Source of the DNA: Oceanospirillum linum
GTDB taxonomy: Bacteria; Pseudomonadota; Gammaproteobacteria; Pseudomonadales; Halomonadaceae
NCBI RefSeq assembly: GCF_001995095.2
Contig: NZ_MTSD02000004.1
Coordinates: forward strand, 186,001-250,000
Length of the DNA: 64,000 nucleotides
Reading direction: 5' to 3'
The position numbers were made by a program, and so were the translations under genes. This document shows, piece by piece, positions 1 to 8,853 of the stretch. The number at the start of each line of letters is the position of its first letter. The first letter of the stretch is position 1. Under the pieces are notes generated by a model. It was given only the letters and a program-made list of their open reading frames with translations, was not told the origin of the DNA and made no database searches.

Positions 1-1
1 A

Positions 2-178
2 ACCGCTTCGTCCACGTTTGCATAACGTCAGGCCCAGCCGGATCTCAAGGTCAGACAGATGAGCGCTGATGGTTGAGCGACCGATGTTTAACCTTGATTC
101 CGCTGCCGATAAACCGCCGGATTCAACAATTGCGACAAAGATTCTTAAGAGTTTTAGGTCGACATCATGGATCTGCAT
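2..178 (-). CDS. LysR-family transcriptional regulator, N-terminal part (cut by window start)
   Basis: The minus strand encodes an N-terminal winged helix-turn-helix of LysR type, beginning MQIHDVDLKLLRIFVAIVE and continuing with the recognition region around GLSAAESRLNIGRSTISAHL. The remaining 59 codons run off the left edge, so the effector domain is unseen. I chose the ATG at 176-178 because a GGAGA lies about 9 bases ahead of it; two upstream in-frame ATGs lack a Shine-Dalgarno. It diverges from hutH, and the space between holds three evenly spaced direct repeats. A divergent LysR gene commonly regulates its neighbour, so control of histidine use is a reasonable inference. No hutC gene is in view. 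Confidence 0.8.
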   Translation of the reverse strand, partial: MQIHDVDLKLLRIFVAIVESGGLSAAESRLNIGRSTISAHLSDLEIRLGLTLCKRGRSG

Positions 179-216
179 ATAAGAATTTCTCCGCTGCATT
201 GCAGCTCTCATCTTTT

Positions 217-253
217 GTTCGGTAACTATTGTTCGATAATTTTAGTTCGGTAA
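217..253. promoter_or_regulatory. Three 9-bp direct repeats with 14-bp period between LysR gene and hutH
   Basis: GTTCGGTAA at 217-225, GTTCGATAA at 231-239 and GTTCGGTAA at 245-253 repeat with an exact 14-base period. They sit just upstream of the start of the LysR gene and about 100 bases before hutH. Regular spacing argues for a protein-binding array, most simply the operator of the divergent LysR regulator. The AT-rich stretch around 280-295 could hold the hutH -10 element. Binding is inferred. Confidence 0.5.
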
Positions 254-348
254 ATCCGGAATAACGCCCGGATATTCTTTATCTATAAAACTTAAGTTGC
301 AAGATATAGTTCTCCCAGAAGCGAGATTTTCACCGGAGAACTATAAAA

Positions 349-1860
349 ATGACGTTTAAATACGGGATAGATACCCTCACTGTTGAATGGGTCAACGGCA
401 TCGCCAATGGCTCTGTGGAAACGGAGCTTTGTCAGGAAGCAAAAGACAAAATCAACACCAGCCGGAAAAATGTTGAGCACATGGCCAGCTCAGATTCTGC
501 GGTATACGGCATCAATACCGGTTTTGGCCCTCTGTGTGATACCCAGATCTCTCCTGCTGAGACCAATCTGCTACAAAAAAACCTGCTGATCACCCATGCG
601 GTTGGCGTAGGTAATCCTATCAACAAGTCCATCTCTAAGCTGATGCTGATTACCAAAATCCACGCGCTAAGCCAGGGATTTTCGGGTATCCGTCTTGAAG
701 TTGTTGAGAGAATGCTCAAATTTTTAGAGCTGGATCTGATTCCTGTCGTACCAGAGCAGGGTTCAGTGGGTGCTTCAGGGGATTTAGCACCTCTTTCACA
801 TCTGTTTTTACCGTTAATCGGTGAAGGTGAGTTCTGGCAGGGTTCAGAAACGGTGCCGGCGATCTCTTTGTTAAAAGCGCATAACTTAGCGCCTATGGAG
901 CTTGAGGCTAAAGAAGGGCTGGCGCTGATTAACGGCACTCAATTTATCCTGTCTCACGCCATTACTGCACTGGTTAAAATGCGCTACCTGCTGGATTTAG
1001 CGGACTTAGCTGGTGCCATGAGCATTGAAGGTATGCAGGGAAGTTCTTCACCGTTCAGAGCAGAACTGCACCAGACCCGGCCATTTCCGGGCTGCGTGGA
1101 AGTGGCCGCCAGAATGCGGGGCTTTTTTGACGGTTCGCAGAATATGGCATCGCACACCAACTGTGATCGTGTGCAGGACCCGTACTCACTGCGCTGTATT
1201 CCTCAGGTGCATGGTGCATCCCGAAACGCCTATAAACACCTGAAAGAGTTAGCTGAGATCGAAATGAACTCAGTGACGGATAACCCTATTGTGATCAGTC
1301 AGGAAGAAGCTATTTCCGGTGGTAGCTTCCACGGTCAACCTTTGGCGATGGCATTGGATTATGTGTCTATCGCGGCGGCTGAGCTGGGTAATATTGCCGA
1401 TCGTCGTTGCTATTTACTGCTTGAAGGCATGCACGGTCTGCCAAGAATGCTAACCGAATCCGGTGGCTTAAACTCCGGCCTGATGATTCCTCAATATGCC
1501 ACCGCAGCTTTGGTCACTGAAAACAAATCACTGTGTTTCCCACCATCAGCGGATAGCGTACCAACCTCAATGGGGCAGGAAGATCATGTCTCTATGGGCA
1601 GTATTTCGGGTCGTAAACTCAATCAGATCCTCGGAAATCTGGATAAGATTCTGGCCATTGAACTGATGTATGCCGCCCAGGCGATCGATTTCAGACGCCC
1701 GAATACCTGCTCAGAGAAAATCGAGCAGAACCATCAGATTATCCGTCGCAAAGTCGCCAAACTAGAAGAAGACAGACTGCTAAAACCTGACATTGACGCC
1801 ATGATCGAGCTGGTTCAGACGCAGGCGCTCTGTGTCGATTCGCCAGTAAAACACGCTTAA
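349..1860 (+). CDS. hutH: Histidine ammonia-lyase HutH
   Basis: HutH removes ammonia from L-histidine to give urocanate, the first step of histidine breakdown, in the cytoplasm. The 503-aa length is normal for the family. The Ala142-Ser143-Gly144 triplet that cyclises to the MIO prosthetic group is intact within GSVGASGDLAPLSH, and the YGINTGFGPL motif with the catalytic Tyr lies near residue 50. The ATG at 349 follows a GGAG about 8 bases upstream. It is the first gene of hutHUIG, with hutU starting 28 bases downstream. The operon is probably induced by histidine or urocanate through the divergent LysR regulator (inference). Confidence 0.97.
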   Translation: MTFKYGIDTLTVEWVNGIANGSVETELCQEAKDKINTSRKNVEHMASSDSAVYGINTGFGPLCDTQISPAETNLLQKNLLITHAVGVGNPINKSISKLMLITKIHALSQGFSGIRLEVVERMLKFLELDLIPVVPEQGSVGASGDLAPLSHLFLPLIGEGEFWQGSETVPAISLLKAHNLAPMELEAKEGLALINGTQFILSHAITALVKMRYLLDLADLAGAMSIEGMQGSSSPFRAELHQTRPFPGCVEVAARMRGFFDGSQNMASHTNCDRVQDPYSLRCIPQVHGASRNAYKHLKELAEIEMNSVTDNPIVISQEEAISGGSFHGQPLAMALDYVSIAAAELGNIADRRCYLLLEGMHGLPRMLTESGGLNSGLMIPQYATAALVTENKSLCFPPSADSVPTSMGQEDHVSMGSISGRKLNQILGNLDKILAIELMYAAQAIDFRRPNTCSEKIEQNHQIIRRKVAKLEEDRLLKPDIDAMIELVQTQALCVDSPVKHA

Positions 1861-1888
1861 ACCGGGAAAACATAAGGAGACGCTGACA

Positions 1889-3901
1889 ATGAATGATATC
1901 CATCTTTTTCAACAAACGATTATGCAAGGCATTCCTGCGAGTTTACCCGCTGCAAAGCCGTACCCGGAGAACGCCAACCGGGCTCCGAAACGAAAAGATA
2001 TTTTAAGTACGGAAGAAAAACAGCTGGCGGTGCGCAATGCGCTGCGTTACTTCCCGAAAGAGTGGCATGCAGAACTGGCGCCTGAGTTCACGAAAGAGCT
2101 GAACGACTATGGCCGGATCTATATGTACCGCTTTAAGCCTGAGCACTCATTGAAAGCGCGCTCAATCGAGGATTATCCAGCTAAGTGCCAGCAGGCCGCT
2201 GCGATCATGCTGATGATAGACAACAACTTAGATCCGGCGGTGGCTCAGCATCCGGAAGAACTGATCACCTATGGCGGTAATGGCGCGGTATTCCAGAACT
2301 GGGCTCAGTATCTTCTGACCATGAAGTATCTGAGTGAGATGGAGTCGGATCAGACGCTGCACATGTATTCCGGTCACCCGATGGGTCTTTTCCCTTCTTC
2401 TGAAGAGGCTCCAAGGGTCGTTGTGACGAACGGTATGATGATCCCGAACTACTCCAAACCGGATGATTGGGAAAAATTCAATGCTCTGGGTGTGACCCAA
2501 TACGGCCAGATGACCGCCGGATCCTTTATGTACATAGGTCCGCAGGGGATCGTTCACGGTACAACCATTACGGTGATGAATGCCTTCCGTAAAGTACTGA
2601 ATAAAGGAGAAAGCCCAAAAGGTAAGATCTTCTTAACCGCAGGTCTGGGCGGTATGAGTGGTGCTCAGCCTAAAGCAGGTAACATTGCTGACTGTATTAC
2701 AGTCTGCGCTGAAGTGAATCCTAAAGCGGCCATCAAACGCCATGAGCAGGGCTGGGTAGACGAACTGGTCGATAATATGCCGGATCTGGTTGCCCGTGTT
2801 CGCAAAGCACAGGACAACGAAGAAGTTGTCTCCATCGCCTTTATCGGTAATGTGGTCGATGTCTGGGAAAGCTTCCTGGCTGAGGATATTTTCATTCATT
2901 TAGGTTCTGACCAGACCTCACTGCATAATCCCTGGTCCGGTGGTTACTACCCGGCAGATATTAGCTACGAAGAATCAAACCGTTTGATTCGTGAAGAGCC
3001 GGAAGTCTTTAAAGAAAAAGTACAGGCCACACTGAAACGTCACGCCGATGCGATCAATAAGCATACGGCTAAGGGCACCTATTTCTTCGATTACGGTAAT
3101 GCCTTCCTGCTTGAAGCATCGCGTGCAGGTGGTGATGTGATGGCTGAAAACGGTATCGACTTCAAATATCCCTCTTATGTTCAGGATATTCTGGGGCCGA
3201 TGTGTTTTGACTATGGTTTTGGTCCCTTCCGCTGGGTTTGTACTTCAGGGAATCCTGATGATTTGGATAAAACCGATGCGATTGCGGCGAAGGTACTGGA
3301 ACGCATCATGCGCGATTCTCCGGAGGAGATTCAGCAGCAGATGCAGGACAACATCACCTGGATCAAGGACGCGAAACAGAACAAACTCGTGGTTGGCTCA
3401 CAGGCGCGTATCCTTTATGCCGATGCACAGGGCCGGGCAGAAATTGCCAAAGCCTTTAATGATGCCATCAACGCCGGTGAGATTGGACCTGTGGTATTAG
3501 GCCGTGATCATCACGATGTCAGCGGCACGGACTCCCCTTACCGTGAAACGTCAAATATCTATGATGGCAGCCGTTTTACTGCGGATATGGCGATTCATAA
3601 CGTGATTGGTGATGGCTTCCGGGGTGCAACCTGGGTATCGATTCACAATGGCGGCGGTGTCGGTTGGGGTGAAGTGATCAATGGCGGTTTTGGTATGTTG
3701 CTGGATGGTTCTGAGGCCTGTGAGCGTCGACTGAAAAATATGCTGTTCTTTGATGTAAACAACGGCATCGCACGACGCAGTTGGGCCAGAAATACAGAAG
3801 CTGATTTCGCCATTAAGCGTGAAATGGAGCGCACGCCTAAGCTGAAAGTCACTCTGGCCAATCAGGTTGATGATGGCTTACTGGACGGTTTGGGTTTCTA
3901 A
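1889..3901 (+). CDS. hutU: Urocanate hydratase HutU, long form
   Basis: Urocanase adds water to urocanate with tightly bound NAD+ to give imidazolonepropionate. At 670 aa this is clearly longer than the roughly 555-aa enzyme of Pseudomonas or Bacillus and close in length and sequence to the animal form; stretches such as MYRFKPE, NNLDPAVAQ, LVVGSQARILY and RDHHDVSGTDSP resemble human UROC1 as I recall it. The NAD-binding glycine-rich segment is GLGGMSGAQ near residue 254. The end HNGGGVGWGEVINGGFG is classic. A strong AAGGAG precedes the ATG. It is the second hut gene. Confidence 0.96.
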   Translation: MNDIHLFQQTIMQGIPASLPAAKPYPENANRAPKRKDILSTEEKQLAVRNALRYFPKEWHAELAPEFTKELNDYGRIYMYRFKPEHSLKARSIEDYPAKCQQAAAIMLMIDNNLDPAVAQHPEELITYGGNGAVFQNWAQYLLTMKYLSEMESDQTLHMYSGHPMGLFPSSEEAPRVVVTNGMMIPNYSKPDDWEKFNALGVTQYGQMTAGSFMYIGPQGIVHGTTITVMNAFRKVLNKGESPKGKIFLTAGLGGMSGAQPKAGNIADCITVCAEVNPKAAIKRHEQGWVDELVDNMPDLVARVRKAQDNEEVVSIAFIGNVVDVWESFLAEDIFIHLGSDQTSLHNPWSGGYYPADISYEESNRLIREEPEVFKEKVQATLKRHADAINKHTAKGTYFFDYGNAFLLEASRAGGDVMAENGIDFKYPSYVQDILGPMCFDYGFGPFRWVCTSGNPDDLDKTDAIAAKVLERIMRDSPEEIQQQMQDNITWIKDAKQNKLVVGSQARILYADAQGRAEIAKAFNDAINAGEIGPVVLGRDHHDVSGTDSPYRETSNIYDGSRFTADMAIHNVIGDGFRGATWVSIHNGGGVGWGEVINGGFGMLLDGSEACERRLKNMLFFDVNNGIARRSWARNTEADFAIKREMERTPKLKVTLANQVDDGLLDGLGF

Positions 3902-3921
3902 ACTTTTGATAGTCATTATCA

Positions 3922-3950
3922 GAATGCCATCCATTTTTCGGATGGCATTC
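3922..3950 (+). other. Stem-loop in the hutU-hutI spacer
   Basis: GAATGCCATCC at 3922-3932 pairs perfectly with GGATGGCATTC at 3940-3950 around a 7-base loop. No run of T follows, so it is not a standard terminator. A processing or mRNA-stability element, or partial attenuator, between hutU and hutI is possible. Confidence 0.55.
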
Positions 3951-4023
3951 AAACCCTGTCTCACCTGTAAGTAAAAGCACCCGAGCCCGGGTCGCCATAA
4001 AGTGATAAGAAAGAGAGTGTCTT

Positions 4024-5313
4024 ATGACAATTAGAGATACCGTGATGAATCAGAGCAATACTGGTGCTCATCGCTGTGACCTTTTAATACACAACGTGTC
4101 TTTAGCGACAATGGATTACGAAACGCCAGACCCGGTATCTCACTATGGCCGGTTAGAAGATGGTGTGTTGGCTGTCACGGCTGGGCGAATCAGCTGGGTC
4201 GGGGCGGCAGCAGATGCTCCCGAGTTTGACGCGATTGAACGGATAGATGGACAGAAAGGTTGGCTGACACCGGGGCTGATCGATTGCCATACGCATCTGG
4301 TTTATGGCGGCAGTCGTGCCCGTGAATTTGAGTGGCGTTTACAGGGTGTGTCTTATGAAGAGATTGCCCGTAAAGGCGGCGGCATTGTCAGTACCGTGAT
4401 CGCCACCAGAGCGGCTTCTGATGAAGATTTATTTGCTTCAGGTTTAAAGCGTTTACAACGTCTGATGGCTGAAGGAGTGACAACGGTTGAGATCAAATCA
4501 GGCTATGGCCTTGATACTGACACTGAGCTGAGAATGCTGAGGGTGGCGGGTCAGCTGGCAGAACATACCGGGCTGACGATCAAACGAACCTTTCTGGGGG
4601 CCCATGCGGTTCCTGCCGAGTACAAACATGACCCGGATACCTATCTGGATATTGTGATCAATGGCATGTTGCCCTTAGTAGCCGAGCAGAAACTGGCCGA
4701 TGCGGTGGATGTGTTCTGTGAAGGTATTGGTTTCTCTCCCGAGCAGACCCGACGCTTATTCGAAGCGGCGGTAAAACACGACTTGCCGGTAAAAGGCCAT
4801 GTTGAACAGCTGAGTGATCTCAAAGGGGCGGTACTGGCGGCAGAGTTTAATGCCTTGTCTGTCGATCATCTGGAATATCTCGCGGAAGAAGATTTACCGG
4901 TTTTAAAGCAGGCCGGAACCGTTGCTGTGATGCTGCCAGGCGCCTTTTATTGCCTGAAAGAGACGCAACTGCCACCGATAAAAGCGCTGTTTGAACACAA
5001 TATTCCGGTGGCGGTCTCAACGGACCTGAATCCGGGAACATCGCCTGTGGCATCTCTGCTGCTCGCAATGAATCAGAGCTGTGTGTTATTTGGCATGACA
5101 CCGGAGCAGGCACTGGCGGGCACCACCTGTCATGGCGCAAAGGCATTGGGGTTAGAAAACAGCAAAGGTGTACTTAAAGTGGGTTATGACGCGGATCTGG
5201 TGTTGTGGCCAATCGAGCACCCCAGTGAACTCAGCTACGGCATTAATATGCATCGTCCAGAAAAAATCTGGCTGGCGGGGCAAGACGCGAAAAGAAACGG
5301 AGTGAATCCATGA
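4024..5313 (+). CDS. hutI: Imidazolonepropionase HutI
   Basis: HutI hydrolyses 4-imidazolone-5-propionate to N-formimino-L-glutamate. It is a metal-dependent amidohydrolase: the HxH metal motif appears in IDCHTHLVYGGSR around residue 90, a later His ligand in KGHVEQL and the Asp ligand in STDLNPGTSP. The 429-aa length is slightly above the usual 405-410 because of an extended N terminus. A second in-frame ATG occurs 8 codons in, but AGAGAG sits at proper distance from the ATG at 4024. Its stop codon overlaps the hutG start by ATGA, which implies translational coupling. Confidence 0.96.
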   Translation: MTIRDTVMNQSNTGAHRCDLLIHNVSLATMDYETPDPVSHYGRLEDGVLAVTAGRISWVGAAADAPEFDAIERIDGQKGWLTPGLIDCHTHLVYGGSRAREFEWRLQGVSYEEIARKGGGIVSTVIATRAASDEDLFASGLKRLQRLMAEGVTTVEIKSGYGLDTDTELRMLRVAGQLAEHTGLTIKRTFLGAHAVPAEYKHDPDTYLDIVINGMLPLVAEQKLADAVDVFCEGIGFSPEQTRRLFEAAVKHDLPVKGHVEQLSDLKGAVLAAEFNALSVDHLEYLAEEDLPVLKQAGTVAVMLPGAFYCLKETQLPPIKALFEHNIPVAVSTDLNPGTSPVASLLLAMNQSCVLFGMTPEQALAGTTCHGAKALGLENSKGVLKVGYDADLVLWPIEHPSELSYGINMHRPEKIWLAGQDAKRNGVNP

Positions 5314-6311
5314 CCGATAACCCCGCAGATATGACGGTATGGGCTGGTCGGGTTGATAGTGAAGAGACTGGTGTCAGCACGCGCTGGCATCAGGAGATCA
5401 GCCCATTACCCGCGGACGGTGTTGAGTCGGGTAGCATTGCCATTCTGGGTTTTGCCTGTGATGAAGGCGTGCGCAGGAATAAAGGGCGTCAGGGAGCCAA
5501 AGAAGGCCCGGCTGCCATTCGTCGGGCATTGTCCAATGCCGCCTGGCACCTGCCGGTTAAAGCCTGGGATGCGGGTGATATCCGTTGTGATGATGCGTCA
5601 ATGGAGGTCGCGCAAAATCAGCTGGCGGATAAAATCACCTTCCTGCTGGATAATGGCCTTAAACCTGTTGTACTGGGTGGTGGTCATGAGATCGCCTTGG
5701 GCAGTTATCAGGGCGTGGCACAGCATATTTACGCTAAAGAGAAGAGTGCCCGTATTGGTATTGTCAATCTGGATGCGCATCTGGATCTGCGCAATCCGGA
5801 TATTCAGCCCAGTTCAGGCACGCCGTTTCGCCAGATTGCTCAATGGTGTCATGCCAAGAGCAAAGCATTTCATTACTACTGCATCGGCGTTAACGAAACG
5901 GCTAATACTCAGGCGTTGTTTGAATTTGCCCGCGAGCAGGGAGTTAAATGGCGTCTGGATCGTGATTGTAAAGCCACGGATCTGGAAGCGATTCGTCAGG
6001 ACATGAAGGACTATCTGGCAGAGCTGGATTACCTCTATCTGACGATCTGTCTGGATGCCTTCAGTGTGGCCGTAGCTCCGGGTGTCAGCGCGCCGTCCGT
6101 TATGGGGCTGGATGCGGTGACCGGATGTGAAATCATCCGCCTGATCCTGCAAGACGCCGCTGCAGCACATGTCCCGGTGGTGCTGACGGATATCGCTGAG
6201 TGCAACCCATTGTTGGATGACGATGACCGCACCGCCAGACTGGCTGCGAGGCTGGTGGCGGAGATTAGTCAGGAGCTTACCCAGGAGTTACCCCAGGAGC
6301 TGGCCAGGTAA
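5310..6311 (+). CDS. hutG: Formimidoylglutamase HutG (arginase family)
   Basis: HutG splits N-formimino-L-glutamate into glutamate and formamide, completing the hut pathway; it belongs to the ureohydrolase (arginase/agmatinase) family with a binuclear Mn centre. Visible family motifs are VLGGGHEIA, NLDAHLDLR, SSGTPFRQ and APGVSAPS. In the last metal-binding motif the usual T-I-D-L-D reads T-I-C-L-D, so Cys247 replaces one conserved Asp while Asp249 remains. The C terminus ends in an imperfect QELTQELPQEL repeat encoded by 12-base repeats, beyond the usual end. Length is 333 aa. It overlaps hutI by 4 bases. Activity may be altered by the substitution; this is uncertain. Confidence 0.93.
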   Translation: MTDNPADMTVWAGRVDSEETGVSTRWHQEISPLPADGVESGSIAILGFACDEGVRRNKGRQGAKEGPAAIRRALSNAAWHLPVKAWDAGDIRCDDASMEVAQNQLADKITFLLDNGLKPVVLGGGHEIALGSYQGVAQHIYAKEKSARIGIVNLDAHLDLRNPDIQPSSGTPFRQIAQWCHAKSKAFHYYCIGVNETANTQALFEFAREQGVKWRLDRDCKATDLEAIRQDMKDYLAELDYLYLTICLDAFSVAVAPGVSAPSVMGLDAVTGCEIIRLILQDAAAAHVPVVLTDIAECNPLLDDDDRTARLAARLVAEISQELTQELPQELAR

Positions 6312-6395
6312 CCGTATAGAAGCAGCCTTATGGCTGTTTCAGGTTTATTTTTAGTGTGTTGTGTCCTCCGGCCACGCTTTTTTGTAGACTCTTTT

Positions 6396-6431
6396 AAAGC
6401 TAAAGCTAAAGCTAAAGCTAAAGCTAAAGCT
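6396..6431. repeat. Six tandem copies of AAAGCT in the hutG-slt spacer
   Basis: The 329-base spacer between hutG and the transglycosylase contains six perfect AAAGCT hexamers at 6396-6431. Apart from a short weak CAGCC/GGCTG hairpin just after hutG (about 6324-6337), I see nothing else recognisable in the spacer. A hexamer microsatellite outside a gene can vary in copy number and thereby alter promoter spacing; no such role is shown here. Confidence 0.8.
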
Positions 6432-6640
6432 GAATTTGAGCTATTGTTATATTTATCCTGCATAATTATTGAGCCTGATGTGTTTCAATAGCTTTATTCG
6501 GTTTAAAACAATAACTTCTGAACGCCCGTTATTGCGTTTGATGTGTCATTTCCGATGCTTATTCAGTTCATCGGGAAATTATCAGGGTAACGGCTGATCC
6601 TGTACTCAGGTCAGGTTTCAGAAGGTTTAAGGAGACACCC

Positions 6641-8686
6641 ATGCAGCAACTCTGGCCAGATGCTTTAACGCAGGCCCATGAACCGAACTTTATGTCCCGT
6701 GCCCGTCGCATTGGGCAGCGGTATTTATTGGGCGCTTTTACCGCCTTATTGATGACTGCTCAACCGTCATTTGCGGCTTTGCAGAACAATGAACAACTAG
6801 CGGAACAGCGTCAGCTTTTTGAGCAGCTTTATGATCAGGTCGGCAAAGGGCGGTTATCTCAGGCCCGTAAGAACCTCAGTGCACTGGATGACTATCCGCT
6901 GAAACCTTATCTGGAAGCTCGGATGATCTCCCGGCAGCTGGAATCATTGAACGCCCGTGAGGTTAACCGCTTTGTTGAGCAGAATATGGATCTACCGGTA
7001 ACTGAGACGTTACAGCAAAAGTGGTTGAATACACTGGCAGCGCGTAATGACTGGGCAGGATACCGCCAGTCATATCAGCTATTCCCGCCGAGGGGAAGTC
7101 ACTACAAGTGCCTGATGCTCAAGGCTGAGATGAAGCAAGGTTCTCTTGCCAAGCATCTTGATAAGGTGACTGAGCTTTGGATACAGGGCAGATCACAGCC
7201 TAAAAGCTGTGACGCTGTTTTTGCCTTCTGGCAACGCCAGGGCGGCCTGACGTCATCGGTTGCTGAAACCCGTTTCTGGAATGCGGTTAAGGAGCGTAAC
7301 TTTTCTCTCGCACGCTATGCTGAGAAAAAAATCAGTCAATCCGCAGGCAGAAAAAAAACGGCCCTTTTATGGCAGGTGCGCAGCCATCCTGAACGCTGGT
7401 TGACACGGAAGTCGTTCTCTTCTTCTGATCACACCCATCGTATTATTGTGGATTATGCGGTACGACGGCTGGCCCAGAAAGATATGCGCCTGGCGGCCCG
7501 CCGCTGGCTTTCCCTGCGGGATCATTTGAACTTTACTCCAGAACAGAAGGCGAAGCTTAATCATTATCTGGGGATTCGTTTGGCTTTGCGTTTCTATGAT
7601 GATGCGCCTGAGTTAGTGGCTAAGATCGACCCTGACTTTCAGGATGCAGAGATCACGGAGTGGCGCATTCGTTTGGCCTTGAGTCAACAGGACTGGCCGC
7701 AGGTTCAGCTACTAATTGATAAATTACCGGAAGAGCAGCAGTTGACCAGTCGCTGGCAGTATTGGCAGGCAGTGGCAGAGCAGAATATAACCGGTCAGTC
7801 CCAGAATGAACGCTTTTCCAGAATTGCTGTAGATCGTAGCTATTATGGCTTTTTGGCTTCGGAGCAGCTTGGACAACCCTTCACCCTGAATTATGAACCG
7901 GCATCTTTTTCTGCCAGTTTGCAGCAAAATCTTCTGTTATTGCCTTCAGTCCGGCGCATGTATGAACTCATTCAGTTGGAGCAGTTTAACTATGCTCGCC
8001 AGGAGTGGAACCTACTGTTTCCAACCTTAAATGCAGAACAAAAGTATGCGCTTTCCCATTTGGCGGGCAGTTGGGAGTGGCACTCACAAGCCATTGCCGG
8101 TGCAGCCCAGGTGCGTAAATGGAATGATCTGCAGCTGCGTTTCCCGCTGGAATACGCTGAACTGTATCAGCAATCAACCCGTCAGCGGAATATTCCCCTG
8201 AACTGGGCTCTGTCTATTACCCGCCAGGAAAGTGCTTTTAATCCTCTTGCCCGCTCTGGCGTTGGTGCTATGGGACTGATGCAGCTGATGCCTAAAACAG
8301 CCCGGCAGACGGCTAAAAAGATTCGTCAGAATCTGTCAGCGATAAAAGAGCTTTATAATCCGGCAACCAATATTGCATTGGGAACAGCCTATTTAGCACA
8401 GATGCTGGATAGGTTCGATGGCAGCCGGATTTATGCGACTGCAGCGTATAATGCAGGCCCTTACCGGGTTAAGGGATGGTTAAAGAAACGGGGGCACTTG
8501 CCGCTTGATATCTGGGTGGAGGTTATACCCTATAAAGAAACCCGAACCTATGTTCAGCGTGTACTGGAGTATGGTGTGGTGTACGACATGATGGCTAATC
8601 GGCCAACCCGCCTGTTGGACGATAGTGAGCGTCAGCTGCTGGCTCTGAATTTTTTAAATGATGACGGTGCTGTGGTAGCGGACTAA
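6641..8686 (+). CDS. slt: Soluble lytic murein transglycosylase (Slt70 type)
   Basis: Slt cleaves the MurNAc-GlcNAc bond of peptidoglycan to leave 1,6-anhydromuramyl ends and acts in the periplasm during wall turnover. The 681-aa protein has a hydrophobic export segment at about residues 30-46 ending in PSFAA, a long helical superhelix-like middle, and a C-terminal lysozyme-like domain. The catalytic Glu is Glu530 in SITRQESAFNP, followed by GAMGLMQLMPKTA and YNAGPYRV. The N terminus before the export segment is unusually long (about 25 aa); an in-frame ATG at codon 18 would give a more ordinary signal peptide, yet AAGGAG is placed correctly for the first ATG. It stands alone, ending before a strong terminator. 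Confidence 0.94.
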   Translation: MQQLWPDALTQAHEPNFMSRARRIGQRYLLGAFTALLMTAQPSFAALQNNEQLAEQRQLFEQLYDQVGKGRLSQARKNLSALDDYPLKPYLEARMISRQLESLNAREVNRFVEQNMDLPVTETLQQKWLNTLAARNDWAGYRQSYQLFPPRGSHYKCLMLKAEMKQGSLAKHLDKVTELWIQGRSQPKSCDAVFAFWQRQGGLTSSVAETRFWNAVKERNFSLARYAEKKISQSAGRKKTALLWQVRSHPERWLTRKSFSSSDHTHRIIVDYAVRRLAQKDMRLAARRWLSLRDHLNFTPEQKAKLNHYLGIRLALRFYDDAPELVAKIDPDFQDAEITEWRIRLALSQQDWPQVQLLIDKLPEEQQLTSRWQYWQAVAEQNITGQSQNERFSRIAVDRSYYGFLASEQLGQPFTLNYEPASFSASLQQNLLLLPSVRRMYELIQLEQFNYARQEWNLLFPTLNAEQKYALSHLAGSWEWHSQAIAGAAQVRKWNDLQLRFPLEYAELYQQSTRQRNIPLNWALSITRQESAFNPLARSGVGAMGLMQLMPKTARQTAKKIRQNLSAIKELYNPATNIALGTAYLAQMLDRFDGSRIYATAAYNAGPYRVKGWLKKRGHLPLDIWVEVIPYKETRTYVQRVLEYGVVYDMMANRPTRLLDDSERQLLALNFLNDDGAVVAD

Positions 8687-8810
8687 TTGACGTGACCAGA
8701 GGGCTGTAAATTAAGGTATGTAACAAAGAGGTTGGCTACCTTCTGTCAGCACGGCGTGACTAGCCCGTTCTTGCGTAATGGTTATTGAAACGAAGAAGTG
8801 TTCAAGAAGG

Positions 8811-8844
8811 ATGGCCCTGTGTTGTGTGCAGGGCCATTTTTTTT
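8811..8844 (+). terminator. Rho-independent terminator after slt
   Basis: ATGGCCCT at 8811-8818 pairs with AGGGCCAT at 8830-8837, followed by a run of eight T. It ends the slt transcript and lies just before the convergent regulator gene. Confidence 0.85.
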
Positions 8845-8853
8845 GGGAAGCTA

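Noticed and set aside
432-938. Long minus-strand frame inside hutH
   Set aside because: Shadow frame of a well-supported gene; no own start signal or family likeness.
6269-6463. Minus-strand frame with (Leu-Ala)n repeats
   Set aside because: It only reflects the AAAGCT hexamer tract and overlaps the end of hutG; no ribosome-binding site and no family.
8687-8810. tRNA or small RNA gene after slt
   Set aside because: No cloverleaf or conserved structure can be drawn; only the terminator at the end is clear.
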